Assembly (NCBI RefSeq): GCF_000496695.1
Contig: NZ_BAUJ01000031.1
Location: forward strand, 1-61,604
Reading direction: 5' to 3'
Length of the DNA: 61,604 bases
Source of the DNA: Vibrio halioticoli NBRC 102217
Lineage (GTDB): Bacteria > Pseudomonadota > Gammaproteobacteria > Enterobacterales > Vibrionaceae
Under the pieces are notes generated by a model. It was not told the DNA's origin. It worked only from the letters and a program-made list of their open reading frames with translations, and ran no database searches. Shown in pieces: positions 8,843 to 17,094 of the stretch (its first letter is position 1; each line of letters opens with the position of its first letter). The position numbers and the translations under genes are program-made.

Positions 8843-10180
8843 CTAAACAGTTTCAAGTGGTGATGTGCTCTCTGAAGCCTTGTCTAATTGTCGGCAAAGA
8901 GATTCCAAGATTTCCTGAGAGCGTAGACTGAGCAGACTAAACGAACCGGCATCACCATAACCGTGTGACGATTCACAAAGACCATTGAGATAGAGTGGAC
9001 CCATTGAAGCATCATCAGAAGACAGTAAGCGGTAATCGCGTTCAATGACAATGACGCCTTCATCATCCAGTTTCAAAGATGGGTATAGCGAGGCAATGAT
9101 TCCAGGACAGCGTTCAGCATTTTCATCACTTCCTAAGTCACAGAACCCAGTTGCCAAGACTATCGCGTCAACATTTGCAATCTCGCTCGCTTCGTTTCGA
9201 TTGAGCTCTCGCGTTGACAGCTGAGTCTTTTCCCCAATTTCTTGCGCATTTTCCACTTCTGTAAATCCATGGATAAATACTCTTTCCTGTTGGGCTAACC
9301 TGTCTTGGTACATCGTCACGTAAAGTTCTTTAATGACGTCCGCATCGGCAGCCGAGTAATTGGTAAAGTGCAAGTGACGGTTTATTCTGCTCTTCGCCTC
9401 TTTCGTGCTGTCAAAGTAGTAATCAACAAAAGATGGGAAATAGACATGTTCACTAAATTGGCTGGTATCTTTTAATCGGAAACCCAAACCGCGCTGTACA
9501 TTGTGTATTTCTAGCTCAGGGAATCGCGCGTGCAGATCTAAGATAATTTCAATCGCACTTTGACTGCCGCCGACCACGGCGACTTTGCTAAGCTTACCCT
9601 TCAAGGCCAACGCATTAAGTTTGCTTTGGTATTCAGTTAAGTGGAACGCTCGACTCCGATCCAAAGCTCGGAAAGCTTTTGGTACACGCGGCGTTCGACC
9701 TGGCGCCACAACAGCGGCACGTGCTTTAAAGATTTCTCCGCTTACCATCACAATGTGAAACAACTTATCTTCTTCACTGTAGTGGACATCACTGACTGCG
9801 CTGTCATAGCTGACTTGATGTTCAAAGAATGAGGCCACCCATTGGACATACTGAGCAAACTCACTTCTTAAAGGAAACTCGAGGCCCAAGTTTAGGTGCT
9901 CGTATAAGCGGTCATTTTCAAATAGGAAGTTCAAAAATGTGTACCGACTCCTCGGGTTTCTTGGGGTCACCAAATCGCGTGCAGGATTGTTTTGAATATC
10001 GCTACCTTTCAACAACATCTGTTGCTGCCAACTGGCTTCGGGCTTTGACTCAAAAAAGCGCACACTGCCTTTGAACCCTTGCTCTTCCATTGCAATGGCT
10101 AACGCCAGGTTTGCCGGGCCAAACCCAACACCAATAACATCATATATATGCTCGCTACTCATTGTCTCTATATACTCCAT
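8843..10180 (-). CDS. L-lysine/L-ornithine N-hydroxylase (flavin N-monooxygenase)
   Basis: A 445-residue class B N-hydroxylating monooxygenase. It has the FAD motif DVIGVGFGPANLALAIA (about 14-30), the NADPH motif VAVVGGSQSAIEII (about 198-211), and the C-terminal LATGF motif (about 340), all diagnostic for the IucD/PvdA family. It hydroxylates the side-chain amine of lysine or ornithine using NADPH and O2. Next to a MetRS-like ligase and a cupin, this points to N6-hydroxylysine as the substrate for N-N bond formation, as with Spb38 in s56-p1 biosynthesis. A second ATG at codon 7 is the likelier start if the ribosome site is used strictly. Confidence 0.92.
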   Translation of the reverse strand: MEYIETMSSEHIYDVIGVGFGPANLALAIAMEEQGFKGSVRFFESKPEASWQQQMLLKGSDIQNNPARDLVTPRNPRSRYTFLNFLFENDRLYEHLNLGLEFPLRSEFAQYVQWVASFFEHQVSYDSAVSDVHYSEEDKLFHIVMVSGEIFKARAAVVAPGRTPRVPKAFRALDRSRAFHLTEYQSKLNALALKGKLSKVAVVGGSQSAIEIILDLHARFPELEIHNVQRGLGFRLKDTSQFSEHVYFPSFVDYYFDSTKEAKSRINRHLHFTNYSAADADVIKELYVTMYQDRLAQQERVFIHGFTEVENAQEIGEKTQLSTRELNRNEASEIANVDAIVLATGFCDLGSDENAERCPGIIASLYPSLKLDDEGVIVIERDYRLLSSDDASMGPLYLNGLCESSHGYGDAGSFSLLSLRSQEILESLCRQLDKASESTSPLETV

Positions 10181-10187
10181 ACATTAA

Positions 10188-10538
10188 TCAACTCTGAGTT
10201 GAGTACCCTACGTAGTCCCACTCACTGATCTTTCCTTCGGAAATCTTTAATACTTCTAAAATCCTCGATTCGAACTGTTTCCCTTCCTTTTGAAATGAAG
10301 CATTCACTTCCACGGTTAAGGTATTTCCAGAGACTGCCAGAAGACGTTTGCTCAATTGGTAGTTCTCTATCCCTGCATAGCGCTCACTAAGGAAGCGATG
10401 CAACGCTTCCTTACCTTTGATAGGGTCTAAGTCGTTGTATCGAACCAAGACCCCTTCGCTAAAACAGGACATGATCTGTTCGATATCTAATGAACTAAAA
10501 CGTGTAACTAGGCTATCGATCAGCTTTTCTGCATCCAT
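10188..10538 (-). CDS. SnoaL/NTF2-like small protein
   Basis: A 116-residue protein with the NTF2-fold pattern: an N-terminal helix, FSSLDIEQIMSCFSEGVLVRYND, KGKEALHRFLSERY, then a strand-rich C-terminus ending with ISEWDYVGY. Such domains act as isomerases, cyclases or binding subunits in biosynthetic clusters, often using one Asp or His in the pocket. It starts 34 bases after the rhodanese gene and ends 7 bases before the N-hydroxylase. The precise activity cannot be deduced. Confidence 0.7.
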   Translation of the reverse strand: MDAEKLIDSLVTRFSSLDIEQIMSCFSEGVLVRYNDLDPIKGKEALHRFLSERYAGIENYQLSKRLLAVSGNTLTVEVNASFQKEGKQFESRILEVLKISEGKISEWDYVGYSTQS

Positions 10539-10572
10539 GTCTTCCGCTCCTTACGGTAGTGATTCTACTTAC

Positions 10573-10968
10573 CTAGCACCCACACGATTCCCCAGAGCCC
10601 GCACGACCCTCGATTCCTTCCGTTGGGTGACCGTCTCGTTTCCACCAATCAAGACCACCGATCAACTCTTTGACTTGAAAGCCTAGACTCAAGAGCTTCA
10701 TGGCCGTTTTTGTTGAACCGTTACAGCCAATTCCGTCGCAGTAACATACGTAAACAACACTCTTGTCGAGGTGCTCTGTTGTATGAACGTTGATATCTTT
10801 GTGACATAAGCTAATCGCACCTGGGATATGCTCTAGCTCATAGGCTTCTGCAGAGCGGCCATCAACAACCGCGACATTATCGCCCTGCTTCAATGCGACG
10901 CTCAGGTCCCATGAATCCATTTCGTAAGCCAGTTTTCGTTGGTAATGATTTAGTTGATCAATTTGCAT
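10573..10968 (-). CDS. Rhodanese-like sulfurtransferase domain protein
   Basis: A 131-residue single-domain rhodanese. VVDGRSAEAYELEHIPGAISL (about 33-53) is the conserved CH2A/B region. The active-site loop is VYVCYCDGIGCNGSTKTAMKLLSLGF (about 71-96), with Cys in the YCDGIGCN form seen in some bacterial rhodaneses rather than the canonical CRxGxR. The Cys-rich tail SGESCGC is unusual and may bind metal or carry sulfur. It overlaps the end of the upstream hydrolase by 11 bases. It may supply or remove sulfur or act as a cyanide/persulfide handler in the pathway; this is inference. Confidence 0.8.
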   Translation of the reverse strand: MQIDQLNHYQRKLAYEMDSWDLSVALKQGDNVAVVDGRSAEAYELEHIPGAISLCHKDINVHTTEHLDKSVVYVCYCDGIGCNGSTKTAMKLLSLGFQVKELIGGLDWWKRDGHPTEGIEGRAGSGESCGC

Positions 10969-12786
10969 CGTGACGTTCCTTTAGTCTTTGTTTAATGTCG
11001 TTAGTTATATGCTCGAACGCTTCGCGTGCGGCATCTATCTTGCCTGTGTACAGACAAAAATCGTGTGGGAGTTGCTCGAAGCAGTGGTGGCTGACTTTAA
11101 CTTCTTCCGTCATCGTTTGACGTGCAAATGAAGCCGCCTCATCCCTTAAAATATCTTGACCAGCGCTGTAGATTGCGATGTGTCCTACCCGGTTTAATAA
11201 AGCGGGCGTTAGTGAAAATGGCTCAAAGTTTTCTGCCTCAAAAAATGGTCTAACTAAAGAGCGAAACCATCGCATTGAGTCTGCATCTAACAAGAATCCT
11301 TTGTTAAACTGGTTATATGAAGCGTGCTCCTCAGTAAGCGCGAGTACCGGATAAATTAGGCCTGCGTAGTCAAAACGATTCGGAAATTTTGCAACAGCAG
11401 CGTAAAGAGCCAGCAATCCACCGATACTGTCACCCAAAATCATTGGAGCGCGAGTACCTTGGCTGTGCTTATCAATCGCATCCATTAACTCGGTAATGCT
11501 TGATTCGGCTGTCGATTCAGGAAGCTTGCTGTAATCCAACGCCACGACTTTCACCCCCAAATCGGAAGCAAAACGACTCATGAGTGGCGCAAAATCGTCA
11601 AGGCCGTAGTAAACCATCCCGCCACCATGCAGATAAATCAGCGTTGAAGTGCCTTGGGTATGTTGTCCTGTGTAAAGCCTTTCCGTTGGAGAAACAATAT
11701 GCTCATGGATATCGCAAACCTGATTACCTGCATAGTTTCGAGCCCATTTAGAAACAGCTTGGCGACCAAAATCATCGGACGAACGCGTTGCGCCTTTTAA
11801 TAGCAAACTACGTGCGGCAAGTAATCGTCGAAAACTTGCGTCTAAACTGCCTGTGGCTTGCTGGCTAGACGTAGTCAATCTCGTGAAGCCGTCACTGTCA
11901 CAACGTAAGAGTGCAAAACTATCTGGGTTCGCTTCACGTTGTTCATCAAACGCTAAGGCCCCCAATACGGTGTCTCGAGGTTCTTGCGGTTGTTTGCAAA
12001 AACCTGGATCACACGCAATCTCAAGCGCCGCTATCGTCTCCCAAAAATAACTCCCTGGGGTGCCCCGCCAAATCGATCTTTGTAACGCGTGAGTAGAGTC
12101 TCTGCGATGTGGCCACGAGGCATGGGGCTCAGAGCAGCTACCCAGATTTCACTGCTTGGTAAATCAACTTTAAGGGCCTGTAGCTCCTCGAGCAATTTTG
12201 GTGAAAAAGCATCATCGCTAAGCAGCACCGATCCTAATGCTCCAAACTTTTCTATCTTGGCCTTTAGGTAATCAATGCAGCTCTGGTATTTCCCAACGTA
12301 CATGCTAAAAGCACCTTCAGATTGCACCGACGCATCAATCTGCGAGCTTAACGCCAGGTTAAGCCCTTGAGCGTGCAAGCTCGCATCTCTCTCAACCGAC
12401 GCGATATGCTTGCCTCGAATGTTCAGCTGCTCTTTAAGCCACGGAACATATCGACTTTCTGAATCGCACACTCGATAGGTTGTTTCGTTTCGAGTCAACC
12501 CATCTCGAGTCGCGGCAGGCAGCAAAAGCGGGATATTGGCTTTGGCATACTCAGGGGCCGCAACTTCTGCTGCATCCGAGAGAAAGTGGCCCACGACAAC
12601 ATCAACGTTATCTTCAACAATCTCTTGGCAAACGTCCGTTGCCACCGCCTGGTCAGCGCTATCATCGTAGCGACGAAACTCTACCTGCGGCATCAGTTCT
12701 TCAAACAGCTCCAGAGCCCTAAGAAAGGTCACAGTATGAACCGATTTCTTTGGATCTAGGCACGCAACACAAGCAATTCTAAGCAT
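10958..12786 (-). pseudogene. Periplasmic-binding-protein-like/alpha-beta hydrolase fusion, frameshifted
   Basis: Two frames that appear to be one gene. The first (from ATG 12786, preceded by AGAGG at good spacing) encodes a type I periplasmic-binding fold without signal peptide: MLRIACVACLDP..VDVVVGHFLSDAAEVAAPEYAKANIPLLLPAA. It ends prematurely at FGGAPQGVIFGRR. The next frame continues PGSYFWETIAALEIA..LGALAFDEQ, which is the expected end of that fold, and then runs without an ATG into an HSL-type alpha/beta hydrolase with HGGG, nucleophile GDSIGG, AGQDILRDEA and LPHDF. Adding one C in the C4 run near 12058-12062 gives a 609-residue fusion. A cytosolic sensor-hydrolase fusion is unfamiliar to me. 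Confidence 0.7.
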
Positions 12787-13894
12787 GTTCAGCATCCTCT
12801 TTACCCATGTGGAATAAAAATGAGCTGACCCTGTTACTGTAAAGTTTTGCAGCAGAAGGGATGTACTTAGCCCCTCGACCCGAGAATCCAGCAAACGCCC
12901 CTACCCTATGAAGATCGTCTGGTTATTTGATCACAGGTTCAAAACTCGAAGTGTAAGCATCATACCCAGCCACTCCAGAGACCTTGCGTAGGCTTGAGTC
13001 GTTTAGCAACCTACGCGCTAAACGTGCATTTTGCAGGAAGTTGGATTGCCAGTCAGCCTGACAGTCCGCCAGGCTATCACCATCAACTTGCTCAGCACCG
13101 CCACCATAGATGAATCGACCTTTTTCTGGACGAAGGTAAGACTTCGAGTTTTCATCAATCACACAGCACTTTTGTTGATAAAGAGACCCGACATCTTCAT
13201 CCAGCAGTGAATGTCGCATCGCAGTCAACGGAATCGTACGACAAAACACTTTCGAGTCAGGAATCAGCTCTGGTAGTCTTGCTCCTGTCGCGACGATGAC
13301 ATGAGATGTCGCAACGGTTCCGCCATCAGTATGTATCTCAATACCTCGTGAATGTTGACAAAGATGAGTCACTTCAACCCCCTCTAAAGCCACTGCGCCC
13401 AACTGTCTAGCAGCTTCCATCAAGACTTGAGAAGCCAGTCTTGTATTAACAAAGCCACCTCTTGGCTCCCATATCGCCCATTGATCCTTATCCAATTCAG
13501 ATTGGGCAAGCATTGGCGCTCGCTCGACGATTTCAGAGGCACTTTTCAAGATCTCAATGGGGTAGTCAGCCTGACTCAGTAAAACAGCCGATTGTGCATC
13601 TTCACGGTTTGCCTTATCGAGCAGGTACATACAGCCACATTCAGTGAATAACCCAGGAGAAAGATCTTCCAAATCTCGCCAAACCCGAACACCATCTAAG
13701 GCCGCTCGCATCAGGTTGACCTGAGGGTCATAAACCCTAACAATGCCTCTCGAAGCCGCTGTTGCACCAGATGCCCCGACACTTCCTATATCGAGCAGTG
13801 TCACTTGGCATCCCGCTAAGCTCATATAGTAAGCGAGCGACGTCCCAGACAGCCCTCCGCCAACTATTGTGACCTCTGGTCTAAGTGAATCCAC
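12779..13894 (-). pseudogene. DAO-family FAD oxidase with in-frame stop
   Basis: A D-amino-acid/glycine-oxidase-type flavoprotein. It has the motif VTIVGGGLSGTSLAYY (about 8-23), then GASGATAASRGIVR and a substrate-domain WEPRGGFVNT. Translation stops after FEPVIK (TAA at 12923-12925), but the same frame continues PDDLHRVGAFAGFSGRGAKYIPSAAKL to a TAG at 12779. This is the conserved C-terminal FAD-binding segment. The full frame is 371 residues, the family norm, so the TAA is probably a substitution. In characterised hydrazine pathways an enzyme of this kind cleaves N6-(carboxymethylamino)lysine to hydrazinoacetate (Tri26 in triacsin, as I recall). Without the last 47 residues activity is doubtful unless the stop is read through. 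Confidence 0.85.
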
Positions 13895-14281
13895 TTATGC
13901 CTCCTGCGCCTGGAGGTTCGCTTGCTGGTACTCCTTAACGCACTGACTATTCCACCAAATCGTAAAGAAATGGAACTCATCTTCATTGCTTTCATTAAGG
14001 ATCGAATGTGGTACCCCACGTGGGATATAGATCTGATCACCGGCTTGGATCGGGATTCGTTTATCACCCAATAACACAACTGCCCTACCCTGGCAGCCAA
14101 CGAAAAGTTCTTCTTCATCCGAAGGTTCATTAACGTGACGAAATGTTTCACTTTGTGGACTTACAATGCAATACCCCGATCCGAATGGTGCCACAACACC
14201 TGACCAAGGAAACGTTCTGACTCCTTTGAGCCCGTATTCCTCTTTCACATCTTGTTCTTGTAGTAGTTTTGTTAACTGCAT
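13895..14281 (-). CDS. Small cupin, hydrazine-synthetase cupin subunit candidate
   Basis: A 128-residue single cupin. The two cupin motifs are visible: FRHVNEPSDEEELFVGCQG (about 47-65) and IPIQAGDQIYIPRGVPHSILN (about 74-94), with the metal-binding His/Glu residues present. In s56-p1 biosynthesis Spb40 is one protein with a cupin and a MetRS-like domain that joins N6-hydroxylysine to glycine and rearranges it to a hydrazine. Here the cupin and the MetRS-like protein (17069-18490) are separate genes in the same operon. It overlaps the carrier-protein gene by 10 bases and abuts the DAO gene. Confidence 0.8.
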   Translation of the reverse strand: MQLTKLLQEQDVKEEYGLKGVRTFPWSGVVAPFGSGYCIVSPQSETFRHVNEPSDEEELFVGCQGRAVVLLGDKRIPIQAGDQIYIPRGVPHSILNESNEDEFHFFTIWWNSQCVKEYQQANLQAQEA

Positions 14282-14538
14282 ACGCCAGACTCCTCAAACA
14301 TCGCCATGACGGCACATAAGTCTGCAACATTCTTAGGTGTCTCCATATCATCGACAAAGTCTTCTAAGTCGACGTCCGCTCGAAGCGATAACTCTACCAA
14401 TAGGTTTACCGTCGCCAGTGAGTCGACCCCCAACTCATAAAGAGGTTGCTCTAGCTTGATTTCGTCAGTATCCGTTAACGTCGTGACGAGTTCGCGTATG
14501 ACTTCCTGCACGACTCCAAAGTACTTTTCTTCATCCAT
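14272..14538 (-). CDS. Acyl/peptidyl carrier protein
   Basis: An 88-residue stand-alone carrier protein. The phosphopantetheine site is LGVDSLATV with Ser40, within a four-helix pattern. It follows the adenylation gene by 12 bases, so the two most likely form a loading pair: the adenylating enzyme activates an amino or hydrazino acid and loads it on Ser40 after modification by a host phosphopantetheinyl transferase. None is encoded in the window. Confidence 0.92.
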   Translation of the reverse strand: MDEEKYFGVVQEVIRELVTTLTDTDEIKLEQPLYELGVDSLATVNLLVELSLRADVDLEDFVDDMETPKNVADLCAVMAMFEESGVCS

Positions 14539-14550
14539 GTGATGACTCGC

Positions 14551-16161
14551 TTAATTTAAATAATGAATCTTTGCCTGAGTGGCGTCTTGAGATTGGCTGA
14601 GTTGCTCCAACAAAAACTTATCGTTACTTTTTCCTGAAGAACTCAAGTTGACTGAGTCTCTTATTCCCCAGACTCTTGGGATCATGTAGCCTGGCAGAAC
14701 CCCTAATAGATGTTTTTCAACTTGTTCGACAATGTCAGGTTGGGTGGAAACGATGACCGCTGCTATCTGGCGTGAAGAGGACGCACTGTCTTGCTGCCCT
14801 ATTACACCAACAGAAACACGTTCAACCCCTTCGATAGCTAAGCATTGCTGCTGTATCTCACCCAAATGGATTCTGCGTCCATTGAGCTTGACCTCATCGT
14901 CATTTCGCCCCACAAACTGAAGCTCGCGGCGAGCGTTTAGAAAACAAATATCACCGGTTCGGTAATAGCGAATGCCTTCTCTATCAAACAAGCGTTTTGC
15001 ATCTTCCTCAGGGCGATTCAAATACCCGCTCATGACTTGACCACCGCCTAAGCACAGCTCGCCTGGCTCGCCATGTGTAACCTCATCACCGTCCTCGTTC
15101 AGGAGCAATGAAGAGACGCCTTTTAGCGGTAAACCAATTGGGTAAGCAGTATCTCTGCCCTCTTCGAGTTCTTCGATCGTGTAGCAAGTACTCACTATCG
15201 TGACCTCAGTAGGACCATAGGCATTGATAACTCGAGTCTCGGGAAGCGCTTTTTTCCATAGGTTGATCACTTTTGGAGCGCAAACTTCTGCTCCTGTCAT
15301 GACCATCTCAAGTGATGGGAAATTGCTTCTGCTAATTTTTTCAGGCTCGTCTGACATCATGGTTAAGATTGTTGAGACAGCAATCAGGTGTGTTACATTT
15401 TGCTTTATCAGCGTATTGCGAATGATGCCCCCATGATGTAAGCGATTGTACTGATAGACGTACGCTCCAACCGATAGTGGCAAAAGGGTATCTTCAATGG
15501 ATACATCGAAATGAAACGGCGACAAACTAAATACACGCGACGCTTGGTTAAATCGCAGTACTTCATTATGAGCATGAAAATACTGCTTCAAGCTGCCTAC
15601 AGAGATTTGGACCCCCTTGGGAACCCCTGTCGAGCCGGATGTATGAATTATGTAAGCAATTTCTTCGTCTTGGTGCTGATAAGGCGGAAATGTTTTCTCT
15701 GGATCTACGCAATGGCTAGCGTCCACTAAACTGTCTATCGACATGTTTGGAATAGACAGCTCTTTAGTTTGCAACTCTTCTCCAGTGAAATTGATAACGA
15801 GCTTTGGCTGGACATTCTTCGCGATGCCGGCCACGCGATCCGAAGGCGAGTCGCCATCGACCGGTACATAGATGGCGCCAAGCTTCCATAAAGCGACCGC
15901 AACGGCAGGCACCAGACAGTGCTTTGTCGTCAACACAAGCACATGATCACCAAATGCAACCTTGAATTCCTGCTGCAATAAGTGAGCAAATTGGTTAGTT
16001 AGATTGTTAAGCTCCGAGAACGAATACTCAGTACGATGATCCGCGATGGCGGCTTTCGTCGGTAAATGTTTGGCACCGTACTCAATCAGATCGCCAAGTT
16101 CTGGGTTTGTTTTTTTAGGATCTTCCTTGTTGGGATCGACATAGCTCCACGCGGGTTGCAT
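14551..16161 (-). CDS. Stand-alone NRPS adenylation enzyme
   Basis: A 536-residue ANL-superfamily adenylating enzyme without fused carrier or condensation domain. Core motifs: A3 HTSGSTGVPKG (about 173-183), A4 FHFDVSIED (216-224), A5 NAYGPTE (313-319), A7 YRTGD, A8 VGRNDDEVKLNGRRIHLGEI, and A10 SSSGKSNDK with the catalytic Lys near 510. The first specificity residue is Asp219, usual for alpha-amino acid substrates, which contact it through the amine. A hydrazino acid with a free alpha nitrogen could fit. The neighbouring carrier protein is the likely acceptor. Substrate identity is not readable from sequence alone. Confidence 0.92.
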   Translation of the reverse strand: MQPAWSYVDPNKEDPKKTNPELGDLIEYGAKHLPTKAAIADHRTEYSFSELNNLTNQFAHLLQQEFKVAFGDHVLVLTTKHCLVPAVAVALWKLGAIYVPVDGDSPSDRVAGIAKNVQPKLVINFTGEELQTKELSIPNMSIDSLVDASHCVDPEKTFPPYQHQDEEIAYIIHTSGSTGVPKGVQISVGSLKQYFHAHNEVLRFNQASRVFSLSPFHFDVSIEDTLLPLSVGAYVYQYNRLHHGGIIRNTLIKQNVTHLIAVSTILTMMSDEPEKISRSNFPSLEMVMTGAEVCAPKVINLWKKALPETRVINAYGPTEVTIVSTCYTIEELEEGRDTAYPIGLPLKGVSSLLLNEDGDEVTHGEPGELCLGGGQVMSGYLNRPEEDAKRLFDREGIRYYRTGDICFLNARRELQFVGRNDDEVKLNGRRIHLGEIQQQCLAIEGVERVSVGVIGQQDSASSSRQIAAVIVSTQPDIVEQVEKHLLGVLPGYMIPRVWGIRDSVNLSSSGKSNDKFLLEQLSQSQDATQAKIHYLN

Positions 16162-16165
16162 CAGT

Positions 16166-16618
16166 TTACTCCTTGTCAGTGTTTAAGAAGAAACGAAGCT
16201 TGCTCTTTTCATCAGCGCCGACACCCCGATAAAAGCTAATACCAAGTTCGTTTGTAGGTGGCGTATGCCATTGAATTTCTGAGCAGTTGTTTTCCTCAGC
16301 AAAGTCTCGCAATAGACCGATAAACTGCTTCCCTATCCCCTTCCTTCGCGCTTCTGGTTGCAGGAATAGGCAATCCATGTAGACAAAAGGTCGACCTGTC
16401 CAGGTAGCAAAGTCTATGGTTGCACTCATGTATCCAAGGAGAGTCCTTTCCTCTTCGTAAACCCACATATGAAGTAAAGGAGTCTTCGAAAAGAGCGCCT
16501 GCTTCCAGCGGTCAACTTGATCTCTGTGCTCAAAAGGCAGTTGCTCATACTCGGCATGCGCCTCACATAAAGAGACAAGCGCTTCTAGGTCTTCGAGTTT
16601 TACTTGGCGAACAGTCAT
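16166..16618 (-). CDS. GNAT N-acyltransferase
   Basis: A 150-residue GNAT. The acyl-CoA-binding motif A is YMDCLFLQPEARRKGIGKQFI (about 80-100), with the RRxGxG/A signature. Motif B region SFYRGVGA precedes the C-terminal strand. It lies between the unknown 159-residue gene (4-base overlap) and the adenylation gene. A GNAT that caps the terminal hydrazine nitrogen is a recurrent idea in hydrazinoacetate pathways; this role is inference. It could equally modify the final product for resistance. Confidence 0.85.
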   Translation of the reverse strand: MTVRQVKLEDLEALVSLCEAHAEYEQLPFEHRDQVDRWKQALFSKTPLLHMWVYEEERTLLGYMSATIDFATWTGRPFVYMDCLFLQPEARRKGIGKQFIGLLRDFAEENNCSEIQWHTPPTNELGISFYRGVGADEKSKLRFFLNTDKE

Positions 16619-17094
16619 AAGGTGCCCTCAAAACATTTGGATAAATAGTTAGAAATGCGGCGGGATTCGTGAACCTCGAAAGGAGCTTCGAGCACTTCAT
16701 CGACCCAAAAATCTCGCTCTTTCATCATTAACTTGAGCTCCCAAATACAGGCGATAATGCTGCTGTCACTCAACGAGCTCAATGCCCACTGCTCGGTATT
16801 CGAGTTAACACTAAACACCCGATGTCTAAGCATATTTGCGTCATTCCAACGACTGATTAAAAAGTACCAGCCATCATTCGCAAGGTGTGTTATCGCAAAG
16901 GCCGCCGCATGATCATTCGGGTGATCCCAACTGTCTAAGCTCGCATTGATCAACGAGTCTAGACGTGAGATGTCAGGAAGTTCATCCTTGGAGTACATCT
17001 CTGACCAAACAAGGTAAGACTTGCAGGAAAGTCCCTTTTGTTCATAGGTATGAGTGTATTTACAAGGCCTAGCTTGATAAGTCAGTGGATTCAT
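16615..17094 (-). CDS. Uncharacterised protein of the hydrazine-type operon
   Basis: A 159-residue soluble protein I do not recognise. It has no signal peptide or membrane segment, and it is rich in Trp and aromatic residues (DGWYFLISRWNDANMLRHRVF, EQWALSSL). The N-terminus overlaps the MetRS-like gene by 26 bases and its stop overlaps the GNAT start, which places it firmly in the operon. The internal Met at about residue 33 (MYSKDELPD) is an alternative start. Its position beside the MetRS-like ligase suggests a pathway-specific partner, but nothing in the sequence shows an activity. Confidence 0.6.
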   Translation of the reverse strand: MNPLTYQARPCKYTHTYEQKGLSCKSYLVWSEMYSKDELPDISRLDSLINASLDSWDHPNDHAAAFAITHLANDGWYFLISRWNDANMLRHRVFSVNSNTEQWALSSLSDSSIIACIWELKLMMKERDFWVDEVLEAPFEVHESRRISNYLSKCFEGTL

